Below are positions 11,281 to 21,900 of a stretch of DNA of 64,000 nt, in pieces (position 1 is the stretch's first letter; each line of letters starts with the position of its first letter). The position numbers and the translations under genes are program-made. The DNA is from Diogma glabrata (lineage: Eukaryota > Arthropoda > Insecta > Diptera > Cylindrotomidae). The DNA is taken from positions 160,867,058-160,931,057 of the forward strand of contig OY856188.1 of NCBI GenBank assembly GCA_963693315.1. Reading direction: 5' to 3'. The notes beneath the pieces are model-generated. The model worked only from the letters and a program-made list of their open reading frames with translations, was not told where the DNA came from and searched no databases.

Positions 11281-13149
11281 ATGTCAGACCACAAAAAAAG
11301 GAGATATGACGAAGAAAATCGTAGCTTCAGGCAAGAATGGGATGAAGCATACGCATTCGTCGATAAAGGGGGAAAACCTTTGTGTCTTATATGCAATGAA
11401 TCACTTGCTCATTATAAAACCAGTAATTTAAAACGGCATCACGAAAAAAACCATAGTAAATTTTTGGATAATTATCCGTTAAATACCAACATCCGAACAA
11501 ATCAAATAAACTCTTTAAAATCTGCATTAAGTAATCAGCAAACGTTATTATCATCTTTTAGTTCAGAATCTGATAATACTACCGAGGCTAGTTTTATGAT
11601 CGCTTGGAACCTTGCCCGTGCTAAACGACCTTACACTGAGGGAGAGTTTATCAAAAAGAATATGGAACAGGTGGTTAAAATGCTGGATCCTTTAAATATC
11701 AAATTGCACAGATTAATTAGCAATGTTCCAGTATCACGTCATACCACTGAGCGACGTATTACGGAAATAAGTAAAGATATTAAGCAGCGGCTACAAGTAG
11801 ATGTAAAAAATAGTGTAGCTTTCAGCTTAGCCCTTGACGAATCAATCGATATACAAGACACTCCCCAGTTAGCTGTATTTATCCGATACGTTTCCGAATC
11901 ATTAATCGTAAAGGAAGAACTATTGGATTTGGTAGCACTTAAAAATACTACTCGTGGTATTGATATTAAGAGTGCCCTGGATAATATATTGTCAGATACA
12001 GATATTCCACTGAATAATTTGGTAAGTGTAGCAACTGACGGAGCACCTGCAATGTTAGGAAAAAATGTAGGCCTTATTGGTCTATTAAAAAATGATCCAA
12101 GAATACCCGAATTTTTGGCACTTCATTGCATTGTTCATCGTGAACATTTAGTTGCAAAATATTTTAAATACGAAAACGTAATGAAAACTGTGCTACAAAT
12201 TGTGAACTATATTCGGACGAATTCAAAAACCCATCGCCAATTCAAGAACTTTATCGAAGCACTGGACCTTGAAGATCATCCTCAAGATATAACATTTTAC
12301 TGCCTTGTGCGATGGTTATCCACCTATAATGTTCTAAGCCGATTTGTTGATTTAATGGAACCTATTAGAAATTTCCTCAAAGAAAAAGAAAAACACTATC
12401 TGGAATTAAAGGATGATGAATGGATTAATGATTGTATGTTTTTGACTGATATAATGGAGCATCTGCAATCCCTCAACCTAGCATTACAAGGAAAAGATAA
12501 AGTTATTACTGATCTTATTCAAACGATTCTGAGTTTTATTAAAAAAATTCAACTTTTTCAACGAGATTTAACAACAAGAGTGTTCAACCACTTTCCTCGT
12601 CTGAAAAACAGACTCTCTAAAATTAATGATAACAAACTGAGTGAATACGACAGCAAATTAGCAGAATTATTGAAAGACTTTCATTTGCGATTCAATGATT
12701 TGAATAATTTAAATATTTCTCTTAATTTACTTGTAAATCCATTCGAGATTGACATTATTAACGAGGGCTTATCGATTCCTTGTTATATTTTGCATGACAG
12801 TGCCTCAGGAGAAATGGAATTACTAGAGCTACAGGAAGATCACATTCTTAAAATGCATCACAAAGCCACACAATCTCCAAATGAGTTTTGGAAACTAGTG
12901 TCTCAATCAAAGTACCCCAATTTGAAAAAAGCTGCTGCCAGATTACTGTCCATATTCGGTACAACATATTGCTGTGAATCACTTTTTTCAACAATGAAGT
13001 TTATAAAATCAAACCACCGTTCACAACTTACAAACGAGCATTTAACGGAATTAATTCGTACTGCGCTAACAAACTATGAACCAGATTTCAGAAAATTCAC
13101 GGCCAAGTTACAAACAAACATGCCATCTACCAGCAAGCATGTCATGTAA
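11281..13149 (+). CDS. hAT transposase, GTF2IRD2/ZBED5-like group (622 aa)
   Basis: Uninterrupted from ATG 11281 to TAA. A BED-type zinc finger is at residues 35-58 (C35-x2-C38-x14-H53-x4-H58) and should bind the TIR DNA. The RNase H-like core follows: D186 (in LALDESID), D253 (in ATDGAPAM), the conserved C283-x2-H286 (HCIVHREHL), and R344-W345. The hAT dimerisation region at the C-terminus carries E566 in CCESLFS. Length is normal for this group, which includes domesticated vertebrate proteins such as GTF2IRD2 and ZBED5. Predicted role: nuclear cut-and-paste transposition with 8-bp duplications, matching the flanking TTATATGT. All expected catalytic residues are present, so the protein may be active; that is inference. 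The ends are about 1.56 kb upstream and 0.18 kb downstream. Confidence 0.93.
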   Translation: MSDHKKRRYDEENRSFRQEWDEAYAFVDKGGKPLCLICNESLAHYKTSNLKRHHEKNHSKFLDNYPLNTNIRTNQINSLKSALSNQQTLLSSFSSESDNTTEASFMIAWNLARAKRPYTEGEFIKKNMEQVVKMLDPLNIKLHRLISNVPVSRHTTERRITEISKDIKQRLQVDVKNSVAFSLALDESIDIQDTPQLAVFIRYVSESLIVKEELLDLVALKNTTRGIDIKSALDNILSDTDIPLNNLVSVATDGAPAMLGKNVGLIGLLKNDPRIPEFLALHCIVHREHLVAKYFKYENVMKTVLQIVNYIRTNSKTHRQFKNFIEALDLEDHPQDITFYCLVRWLSTYNVLSRFVDLMEPIRNFLKEKEKHYLELKDDEWINDCMFLTDIMEHLQSLNLALQGKDKVITDLIQTILSFIKKIQLFQRDLTTRVFNHFPRLKNRLSKINDNKLSEYDSKLAELLKDFHLRFNDLNNLNISLNLLVNPFEIDIINEGLSIPCYILHDSASGEMELLELQEDHILKMHHKATQSPNEFWKLVSQSKYPNLKKAAARLLSIFGTTYCCESLFSTMKFIKSNHRSQLTNEHLTELIRTALTNYEPDFRKFTAKLQTNMPSTSKHVM

Positions 13150-13335
13150 CAAACTTTAAATATGTATTTGTATGTATTTATAACCATAAGTCCATAATTG
13201 TTTTTTCAATAAAATAAATATTTCCAAACAACTGATACTTTTGAAATTTTTTATTTTTTTTTGTGGCTCTCGAAACGAGAGATTATTGTACTGCGGCTCA
13301 ACGTGTAGTAAAGCTTGGCCACCTCTGTTATATGT

Positions 13336-15169
13336 TATTATTTTTGAAATCCTGATAGCTCGATTTCTATTCGCGAAAAACTTATTATTGTTATATAACA
13401 CAAGATGATATAAGTAATGTTTGAAGGGTAACAAAATATAGTGGGATGGATACAATTCGAGCAGTACATATATAAATTTCAAGAGAGGAGAATAAAGAAT
13501 TGGTAAGTTGAATTTAAATGTTTGCCGCTTGCTAAAAAATTGTTACGTTTTCGTTAACTGAACTAAATTAATCTGAGTTTTAACTTTGAAAAATTTAGCT
13601 TTATATAATAATTTAAAATAAGTTAAAGTTAAAATAAAATTAAAATTAAGTAAAAGTTAAAATAAAATATATTGAATGGAATAAAATTATAAAAAATATA
13701 CAATAAATTATTGCAATCCTAATACAGACTTAAACCAATTCGAACTATTGTCTGAATTAAATATACTCAATTTTGTTTACTGAATTAATTTGCTCAGATT
13801 AATTTTAATTTGGCAACGACAACGCAACATATTCGAATACCATATATAAACATTTTATTTACCAATTTCAAGAAATATTTTAAAGAACAATAATCTACGG
13901 TAACACCATCTACAGTATCCATAACCGACAGTTTCATTAAATAGTTTAAGGAATCCTAGTTATCTTACATCTGTTTTATCCAATCTAAAATGTATGTTTG
14001 TTTCTTATGTAAAACATCAAAAAATAATGTTCATTTATTTATAACGCATCTTAAGATAGAGCATAGATGCAATGCAATAGATGCATAAATATGTTTATAT
14101 GTTTTCTGTTATTAAATTTTAGATTTAAAATAATCAACTTCTAAAAAATATTCGAATTTTAAACATTATTTAATTTTTTTGATTTGTATTAGCTGAAGTA
14201 TTATAGTCTTTAAATGTTAATTACAATCCTTCTCACTCTCAGGATAATATTTTTTATATAAAAAAACCATTGTATAAACATTTATAATAAACAAATAAAT
14301 TCTAACGAATGATTAATAAATAAATAAATAAATTATAACGAATGATTAATAAATAAATAAATAAATTATAATGATAAATAAATTTTAATAAATAAATAAA
14401 TTATAATAAATTATAAATAAAACTTGTACATAATAAAAATGTTTTTTATCATAAATATATACAATAAGGTGACTTAACTAATAATACATTAATTTAATTT
14501 ATATAATTAAGTTGTGTAATTAAAAATTTAACTTTATATTATATATAAGTATTAATAAAATCATTGTTAATAAAATCATTGTTAATAAATAAATTTTTAG
14601 AGTACATTGAAAAAGTGTTTTTATTCCCAATTTTAGAAGGAGTCCAAAGGTCCAATATTGTTAATTTTAACCGAGGTTCCATTAAATATATAGTTATTTT
14701 AATTATGGCAGTCACTTCATTAGTATGTATAAATAACAAATAATTCTATTGTTTTCACTTAGCAAAGCTACATAGTGAAATAAAACTTTACAAAAATTAT
14801 GTTAAAAGTACATATATCTCTGTTAGGCTAATTAAATCTTTATAATTGGCTATGTTGGTATAACAAAATATTATTTTTTCTTTACTAAAAACTACGTCGT
14901 TTTATAAAAAAGCTTTGTTAAAAGTACATATATGTTTGTTAGACTAACCTATGTCTTAAAAATTGGCTATGTTGTTATAACAAAATATTATATTTTGTTT
15001 ACAAAAAACTATGTCATTTTGTACAGAAATGAGTTTGTAAATTTTTGTATATTTAACATAGCAAAAAATGTTTTAATAACAAAGTGCTAAGGTGGCTGAA
15101 AACTCACATAAATTTCTGTTAAATTAATACGTGTTTTCTGTTGAAAATACTTACTTTTTTCTTTCAGTG
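13336..15169. other. Right flank of element A; AT-rich, no gene
   Basis: Contains a TAAATAAATAAATAAATTATAACGAATGAT tandem stretch near 14290-14420 and a doubled TAATAAAATCATTGT near 14556-14590, then the subterminal AACATAG motifs of element A. Short ORFs here look random. Confidence 0.5.
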
Positions 15170-15184
15170 TATACGTTCTTATAC

Positions 15185-15370
15185 TTTTTGAGTAATAATT
15201 TTTTTTTTTGAATAATATTTTTTATTTATTTATTTTTTGAATAATATGTTTCTTTTTTTTATATTTTTTTTTTTTGAATAATATTTTTTTTTTTGTATAA
15301 TATTTTTTTCTTTTGAATAATATTTTTTTTCTTGAATAACATTTTTTTTTTGAATAATATTTTTGTTTTT
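15185..15370. repeat. Tandem poly-T plus GAATAATA repeat
   Basis: About eight copies of a unit of roughly 18-25 bases, a T-run followed by GAATAATA. Confidence 0.8.
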
Positions 15371-15899
15371 TTTTTAGTTATTTTTTTAATGTATCCTATC
15401 TGTCTGTCTGTCTGTGTGTGTGCGAGCGAATGGGCAAAGAAGTATAACTTCCACCGTCTGGTCCGACGCAGACCCTACTTTTTCTTTTGTTTTGGACAAT
15501 TCTCTATCTAATTTTTTAAGAGAAAAGTGTTTATTAGTCCAAGCATTTTTAGTTGGTTAGATAAATAATATAATATGTACAAACAAAATTAAATAAATTG
15601 GTTGCTAAACAAACTTAACAAAAAATTAATTGAATTTAAAAAATTTTCTCAAAAAATATTTTGCAAAATATATGTATACTTAACAATACGACAGAACAAA
15701 TATAAATGAAAAACAAAATGCTTTTACTAAATTAATAAAGAAATTAAAAAGTCCGAGCGGCAGAATGTTCACTAGAGATAGGTAGATTTCGAGATGAGAC
15801 AGTTTTGTGTACAAGTAGAATCTGATGTATCAGATTAGTTTTTAAACAAACTAATTACAAACAGATATCGAACAAATTAAAAAAAAAATTAGCTAATTA

Positions 15900-16893
15900 C
15901 CACCATAACCATCATGACCACCATGACCACCATGATCACCGTGACCACCATAACCACCATGACCACTATGACCACCATGACCACCATTACCACTATGACC
16001 ACCATAACCACCGTGAAAACCATGACCACCAGGACCACCGTGACCACCATTACCACCATGACCACCATAACCACTATGACCACCATTACCACCATGACCA
16101 CCTTAACCACCATGATCGCCATGAACACCATGACCACCATGACCACCATGACCACCTTGACCACCATGACCACCATGACGGCTATGACCGACATGACCAT
16201 CATGACTACCGTGAACACCATAACCACCATGACCACCGTGACCACCATGACCACCGTAACCACCATAACCAGCATGACCACTATGACCACCATGACCATC
16301 TTGACCACCAAGATCACCATGACCACAATGAACACTATGACCACTATGACCACCATGACCACCATGCCCACCTTGACCACTATAACCACCATGACCACAA
16401 TGACCACCATGAACACGATAACCACCATGACCACTATAACCACCATGACCACCATAAACACCATGACCACCGTGACCACCATTACCACCATGACCACCAT
16501 AACCACTATGACCATCATAACCACCATGACCATAATGAACACCATGACCACTATGACCACCATGACCACCATGCCCACCTTGACCCCTATAACCACCATG
16601 ACCACAATGACCACCATGAACACGATAACCACCATGACCACTATGACCACCATGACCACCATGAACACCATGACCACTGTGACCACCAAGACCGCCATGA
16701 CCAACATGACTATCATGACCACCGTGAACACCATGACCACCATGACCACCGTGACCACCGTGACCACCATGACCACCGTGACCACCATAACCACTATGAC
16801 CACCATGACCACTATGACCACCATGACTACCATGACCACCATGACCACGATGACCACAATGACCACCATGACCACACCATGACCACCATCTTC
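15900..16893. repeat. 9-bp minisatellite (ACCACCATG)n, about 110 units
   Basis: About 990 bp of ACCACCATG-type units with frequent single-base variants. Both strands are open in several frames and give artefact peptides (Thr-Thr-Met or Met-Val-Val). In one minus frame the unit would read His-Gly-Gly. A shorter array of the same unit lies at 44823-45233 with the same right flank. Confidence 0.95.
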
Positions 16894-17157
16894 AATCGAC
16901 ACATCCAACTCATATAACATTTAGTACGAGACTGAATAAGTGAATAAAAAATATAATAACAAATGAACAAATGAATGACTTGACATTTATATGTGTGTCA
17001 TAATTGAATTGTATCTTATATTTGCCGAATATTATACTCGTTTTTTTAATTTGGTTACTTCCGTTGCAAATTCTCATAACGCGCCTAAAGAAGTTTTACT
17101 TCAAAAAATAATTTTAATGGTATTTAATAAAAATTAAAAAAAAAACAATAAAAATAT

Positions 17158-17222
17158 GGACCACACAAGGAACTGAACTCACGACCTACAGAACATCAGT
17201 CGAGCGCGATATCCACATCGCA
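17158..17222 (-). other. tRNA-derived fragment on the minus strand
   Basis: Read on the minus strand, GCGCTCGACT followed by GGTCGTGAGTTCAGTTCC resembles the D-to-anticodon and T-arm (B box) portions of a tRNA. The ends do not pair convincingly as an acceptor stem. Likely a SINE or decayed tRNA-like piece. Confidence 0.3.
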
Positions 17223-17859
17223 ATTTGAAACGTTATGTATGTATTTCATATTTTCTTTTTTTTTGTTCAAATATTTTTTTGTTCTCCAAAAATTCATATA
17301 AAACATGGTAACGCGAATATATAAATTCTACCTCATACAAAATTGCATAACGCAGCTAAAGAAGTTTTCACTTCAAAAAACTTTTTAACCGGAAGTGACA
17401 AACCGGAAGTTGGTATGTAGAAATATTAAAACAGTACTAAAACCTTATATACCACGTTTTCGTAAGATCATAAGCGAACGGGATTAGAACTTATTGTAGA
17501 TTTAAACTTAGAGGTGTTAGGGAGACCTCCCGCCATTTCGTCTTAATTTGAAATGAATCCAGATCATCTATTTTCAAGTGAACCTGAATCATTTGCCAAA
17601 GTTTTATCAAGATCCTATGCAGAAATGTCACCCACCCACACACAAACGTACATCAAATTGGCTATTTAGATAGAGGATGGTCCAAAACAAAAGAAAAAGC
17701 AAAATTTGGGGCACGTAAGATTTTTTTTTCTCGATAAATTGCATTACTTCACACAATTTAAAATTTTGGTGAATTAATAAATTAATTTCTTCTATTCAAA
17801 TCTTTTTATTTTGTTTTTCATTGATTGTTATAAGGTTTTTGCAAATTGTTGGTGTTGGG

Positions 17860-17967
17860 GATTGTTGCAAACTTTTTTGTTGAAGCCGACAAGTCAAAAA
17901 CCTCTAACTGCAGAGGTTTATATTTAAAAGAAACGGATTAAAATGTTTCCACAGATTTTAAATCTTT

Positions 17968-18008
<41 letters not shown>

Positions 18009-18593
18009 CTTTTTGAGATTATTTCTGTTACTATTTTGTTGATATTTTTGTTTTGTACTTGTTGTAATTGTTATAATTGTTAATTGTTAATTTTTATTGA
18101 TTTTCTGTAATGTTATTGTAATTTGTTATTAGTATGCCATGCAATAGCATTTTTTGCTCATATGGCTATTTAAATTGTTAGGTTTCTTTTACTTAACAAT
18201 AAAATAAATAAATAAATAAAAATAAATTTATTAAGATTTTAATAATATAGTATTCAAAAGGCCATTATAACGGTTTAAAAATAACAACTTATTTTCCTAG
18301 TAGAAAGTCTCTATTTTCTTAGCCTTGAGTCGGATTTTGCTGATTTACGAACTTGTCCAAGATATTAATAAAATATACATTTTTAAAATCATTTTGTTGA
18401 TCTTCACAAATGCGACCGTGAAAGTGCCGGTTGTTTCAGAAGCATTCTGTGTCTTATAAACTTTTTTTGTTGGAGCCGCTCACTCAGGAATCTCTAATTG
18501 CAGTGGTCTATTTTTAGAAGAAATTGATAAAAAAAATTCCAAAGTTTCTAAATTTATGAAGCTTTAAAAAAATTATTACCAAAACATCCGTTA
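17860..18593 (+). repeat. Satellite units of about 330 bp, left of element B
   Basis: Landmarks TTGTTG(A/G)AGCCG, CCTCTAA(C/T)TGCAG, GCTGATTTACGAACTTGTCC and GCGACCGTGAAAGTGCCGGTTG follow one another in the same order as in the units right of element B. A T-run plus AT-rich segment ending in AATAAATAAATAAATAAA (about 17969-18225) interrupts the first unit and looks like an inserted LINE or SINE 3' end. Confidence 0.75.
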
Positions 18594-21378
18594 CACTGAG
18601 AAAAAAGAATCGTTTTGAATTAATAAAAATTACGGATTAATTCTACTTTTCTCAAATTTGGTTAAATCAAAACGAAATTGTATATTTTTAATTGTATTTG
18701 GTATTGAATTCATCACATCAGCTAAAATAAATTTATTAAATTAACTTATATTTTTTTATTGATTCAATAAGACACTGTGTATATTATTTTAATACTATAA
18801 AATGTGAAAAATATCTTCCGATTATTAAAATAATCCTTTATCTTATAAAACCTACCCAACTTACTCCTGATTATTGAAAGTATTAATTTCAAAATTCAAA
18901 TTCAAAATTCAAAAATGTAAAATTAATACGAATAAATATTAAAACTATACGAAAATTGTATAAAAAATGTAACAACCGTTATTTTTCCAGACTTTTAGTA
19001 TTCTTGTTTTACTATTTCATTATCTCTTCATTGGATTATTTGTCGACTATACATAAATTAGTGATCTTTATTTATCATTAAAATTAGTGTTTTACATATT
19101 GATTAAAATTGGTGATCTTTAAATAGTGTTAAAATAATGTTTAACTACCTAGTGTTAAATAATAAATAATAATTTTTAATGATCAACTGAATAATTTTGT
19201 AAAATAATTAATGGAAGAAATAGCAATTGAAAATGGTTCTGTTCCATTTGAATTACTTGTAAATGATGCAAATATACAAATTGAACAAATTCATTTAGAC
19301 AATGAGCTTTACCAATTAATTTTCGCCAATTTCGGTTTGCCACTGGAATTTTAAATTGTATTTGCCTGTAAGTATTTCAAATGTTTAAAAATGTACACAA
19401 TTAATGTGTTACTAGTGTATATGTATATTCAAAATTGAGCTAGCACATGTTTTATTTAACAAAACTGCGTGATAAATTGTTAACACAATTAACTTAATTC
19501 TACATTGCAGCAAATAAAATGAACGTTGAGCACGTTAAATTCATTTATTATGAGGAGTTACAAGAACTTTTTCCCATAGTTAGGGACAGGATTAGCATCC
19601 GAGCAAAAATTGATAAATGGCGGTATGAAATGGTACGTGTAATATTTTCTGTAATATTACGTTGCTAAACAACTGTTATTTTTTAAGGGATTACCCAAAG
19701 TCTCATCTGTTCGAAAGTGCAATTGCAGCAATGTACCTAACGATGATAGGAATTCTCAAAGTAACATCACATCAATTTCCGTTTCAAATACGTTTTCCTC
19801 ATCTCCAGCATACCCGATCAGTTATATTGATTAGGAACACGAATTGAGTGTGACCTATTTAGAAAAAAATTCTTTTGGATCTTAAAGATAAAATTTTGAG
19901 CGATTATTATAGAAAGAAATTATGCAAGCTTATTGTTGATAAGTTTATGGGACTCAATAGTGCCGCGATGGCAGTAAAGGATGTTTCCTACTACAGTGAA
20001 CAAATTGTGAAAATTTTTCCAAAAGAACAACTGGTATGTTAAATTAAATAATTTACACTACTAAAATTAATAATAATTGAAACGTTTGAGAATGAGCATT
20101 TATTGTTCGAAACGCGTCAAGTATTAATTAATATAAGTCGTTACAAGAATCTTTTGATAAATTTATTTCAAATAAATTATTATGTTACAACTTGAAAATA
20201 AAAACCACTTGGGGATCAAAATATGATTATATTTTAATTTTTTAAAATGAATTAAATATACAATTTTTAAAATGTTTATTAAAAAGAACAACTAAATATT
20301 CAATGGTTATTAGTTTTTATTAATATTTTTGCCATTTTATATCAACTTTTAGGAAACATATTATATTCCCTCACAAAACGGCCAAACTGCGAAATAGAAA
20401 TTGTTCGATAAAGCCCATAATATCGCACAATTAGAGCGGAAAAAAGGAAATATCAAATCGCTAAAATATAAACCCAACAGAACGACTTCCAGTCTAGCAG
20501 ATTATTCTAGCAGATTATGGTCGGAATAATTTTTATGCAGATTATTAATTACTATCTAGCTGATTATGATCGAAATAATATATATGAATTAGCAATAGAT
20601 GGAAGTAAAAACTGCATTTTAATATGCCAGTTATATGAATTACTATCATTTGATGAACATATACAATCTAATGAAATAAAAAAAAGTAATATTTTGGAAG
20701 TTTTTGGAATTGAATATTTCAATGTAGAACCGTTTAATACGTATTTTTTGAATGACGGACGTTTAGTTATAAGAAAGAAATATTTAATTATCAGTATGTA
20801 TATATTACGATAAGATAGTTTAAAAACTTTGAACTATTTTTAAATTGTATATATTTACATTATTATAAAGTATTGAATTAAACAATTATTATTTGAAATA
20901 CAAATAAATAAGGAAACGCAGTTTGTTTGTTTTAATTATAGTTGAATTACAACATTACTATAAACTAATAAAATCGTTATAAATCGTTAAAAATAAACTT
21001 TTAGAAGTATAAAAATAATACCAGCTTAAATGAAAAATTCGCCAATGTAAGTATTAAAAAAAACTCGTAACATATTAAATTAATACTTTATTAAATATAA
21101 AAATAAACACATTAAATATAATTTTAATCCGATTGTGTATTAATTGAATAGAGAATCTACAGTATCGACTAAACTGCATTTGCGACTTTTACCTCTTTTT
21201 GATTAAATTAATAGTAATTGGCGGTTTTTTTCGAACTTTTTAGAGTTAATTTAATACATCCAAATATATTACATTAATAAAATTTTTTGTATAAAAATAA
21301 TATTTAGCAAGTATTGACCAAAAATAATACGAAAATGTATTAAATAATCGTTAATATTACCCTGAATTTTTCTCAGTG
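18594..21378. mobile_element. Element B: CACTG-terminus DNA transposon with TA duplication and a cargo gene
   Basis: Ends CACTGAGAAAAA at 18594 and its inverse TTTTTCTCAGTG at 21378; TA on both sides (18592-18593, 21379-21380). Insertion is at the centre of a palindrome of the satellite (CATCCGTTA|TAACGGATG). Subterminal regions are rich in ATTAATAC/GTATTAAT variants. No transposase was recognised. The interior carries a decayed intron-containing gene (19211-20813). Same terminal 12-mer as elements A and C. Confidence 0.75.
19211..20813 (+). pseudogene. Decayed, intron-containing cargo gene of element B
   Basis: Exon-like blocks are separated by good splice sites. Block 1: ATG 19211, 47 codons (MEEIAIENGSVPFELL...), donor GTAAGTAT at 19368. 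Block 2: 19511-19632 (MNVEHVKFIYYEELQELFP...), donor GTACGT. Block 3: 19688-20033, donor GTATGT. Block 4: from 20353 after TTTTAG. Splicing 2-3 and 3-4 keeps phase 0. Across blocks 3-4 the text ..LCKLIVDKF..IVKIFPKEQL then ETYYIP..KLFDKAHN matches a pattern I know from uncharacterised metazoan proteins, often labelled SAM-domain-containing protein 3-like, in which FP is followed by a YY-P block and a KGKL--KY-N block. The open frame 20517-20813 would be its C-terminus (YFNVEPFNTYF...). At least two stop codons and one frameshift make it non-functional. Role unknown. Confidence 0.5.
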
Positions 21379-21380
21379 TA

Positions 21381-21900
21381 TAACGGATGTAATAAACCAA
21401 CTTTTTTCTGGTACTTTTTTCTCTGGTTTCTTAACCATGTCTCTGCTTTTGCTGATTTACGAACTTGTCCAAGATATTCATAAAAAACATATTTTTGAAA
21501 AAAGATTTTTGATCTAGCTCTACAAATGCGACTGTGAGAGTGCCGGTTGATTCAAACGCATTTCGTGTTTTACAAGCTTTTCGTTGGAGCCGCTCACTCA
21601 GAAACCTCTAATTGCAGAGGTCTATGTTTAGAAGAAATTGATAAAAGCTATTCCAAAGATTCGAAATTTATGAAGTTTTTAAAAATATTAGTATCCAAAC
21701 GGCCGTTAAAACGGATCAAAACAAGAAGTATAAAGCGTTCGTTACCGTGAGTCGGATTTTGCTCCGCAAATACACATTTTTAGAAAAAGTGCGAGAGAGT
21801 GCCGGTTGTTTCAATTTTTTTTACAATCTTTTTTGTTGGAGCTACTTACACAGCAACCTCCCACTTCGAGATGAGGTTGTCCTTACTTTAATTTTCTTTT
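21381..21900 (+). repeat. Satellite units of about 330 bp, right of element B
   Basis: Continues the tandem array: CTGATTTACGAACTTGTCC near 21455, GTGCCGGTTG near 21540, TCGTTGGAGCCGCTCACTCAG near 21583, then a shorter unit with GAGTCGGATTTTGCT near 21750 and TTGTTGGAGC near 21833. With element B removed, the TTGTTGGAGC landmarks near 18465 and 21583 are about 330 bp apart. A lone unit fragment is at 53700-53878. Confidence 0.75.

Larger units (their letters stand above)
9718..13327 (+). mobile_element. hAT transposon, apparently complete, 8-bp duplication TTATATGT
   Basis: Right end reads (reverse complement) CAGAGGTGGCCAAGC; left end is CACACATGGCCAAACC, the same TIR with a few changes. 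The sequence TTATATGT is present perfectly at 9710-9717 and 13328-13335. An 8-bp duplication and a CAGNGNTGGCCAA TIR are standard for hAT elements. Both ends carry GCGGCTC repeats just inside. The element holds one long transposase ORF and a MITE in its 5' region. Confidence 0.95.
9062..15169. mobile_element. Element A: CACTG-terminus DNA transposon with TA duplication
   Basis: Left end CACTGTGAAAAAAG at 9062, right end CTTTCAGTG at 15169, flanked on both sides by TA (9060-9061, 15170-15171). Subterminal regions on both sides carry many copies of CTATGTT/AACATAG (for example GGCTATGTTG(G/T)TATAACAAAATATTAT twice near 14840 and 14960). No transposase of its own is visible; the interior is mostly a nested hAT element. 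Ends match elements B and C. CACTR ends with subterminal repeats suggest the CMC (CACTA-type) group; Tc1/mariner would also give TA. Confidence 0.65.
15400..17785. repeat. Dispersed repeat with inverted subterminal arms around a minisatellite
   Basis: A 35-bp block (15477-15511, CTTTTTCTTTTGTTTTGGAC and onward) recurs in inverse orientation at 17666-17700 with about three differences. Blocks ATAACGC(G/A)(C/G)CTAAAGAAGTTTT recur near 17075 and 17340. The right side after the minisatellite (16893-17110) matches 45233-45855. The outer right part (17690-17780) matches 7470-7560 inverted. This is a repeat family with at least partial copies at all three places; the mobile-element class is unknown. 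Confidence 0.6.

Noticed and set aside
15889..16920. Two overlapping ORFs of over 300 codons on opposite strands
   Set aside because: Both are products of the 9-bp minisatellite (Met-Val-Val and Thr-Thr-Met strings); no start context, domain or conservation supports a protein as read in these frames.
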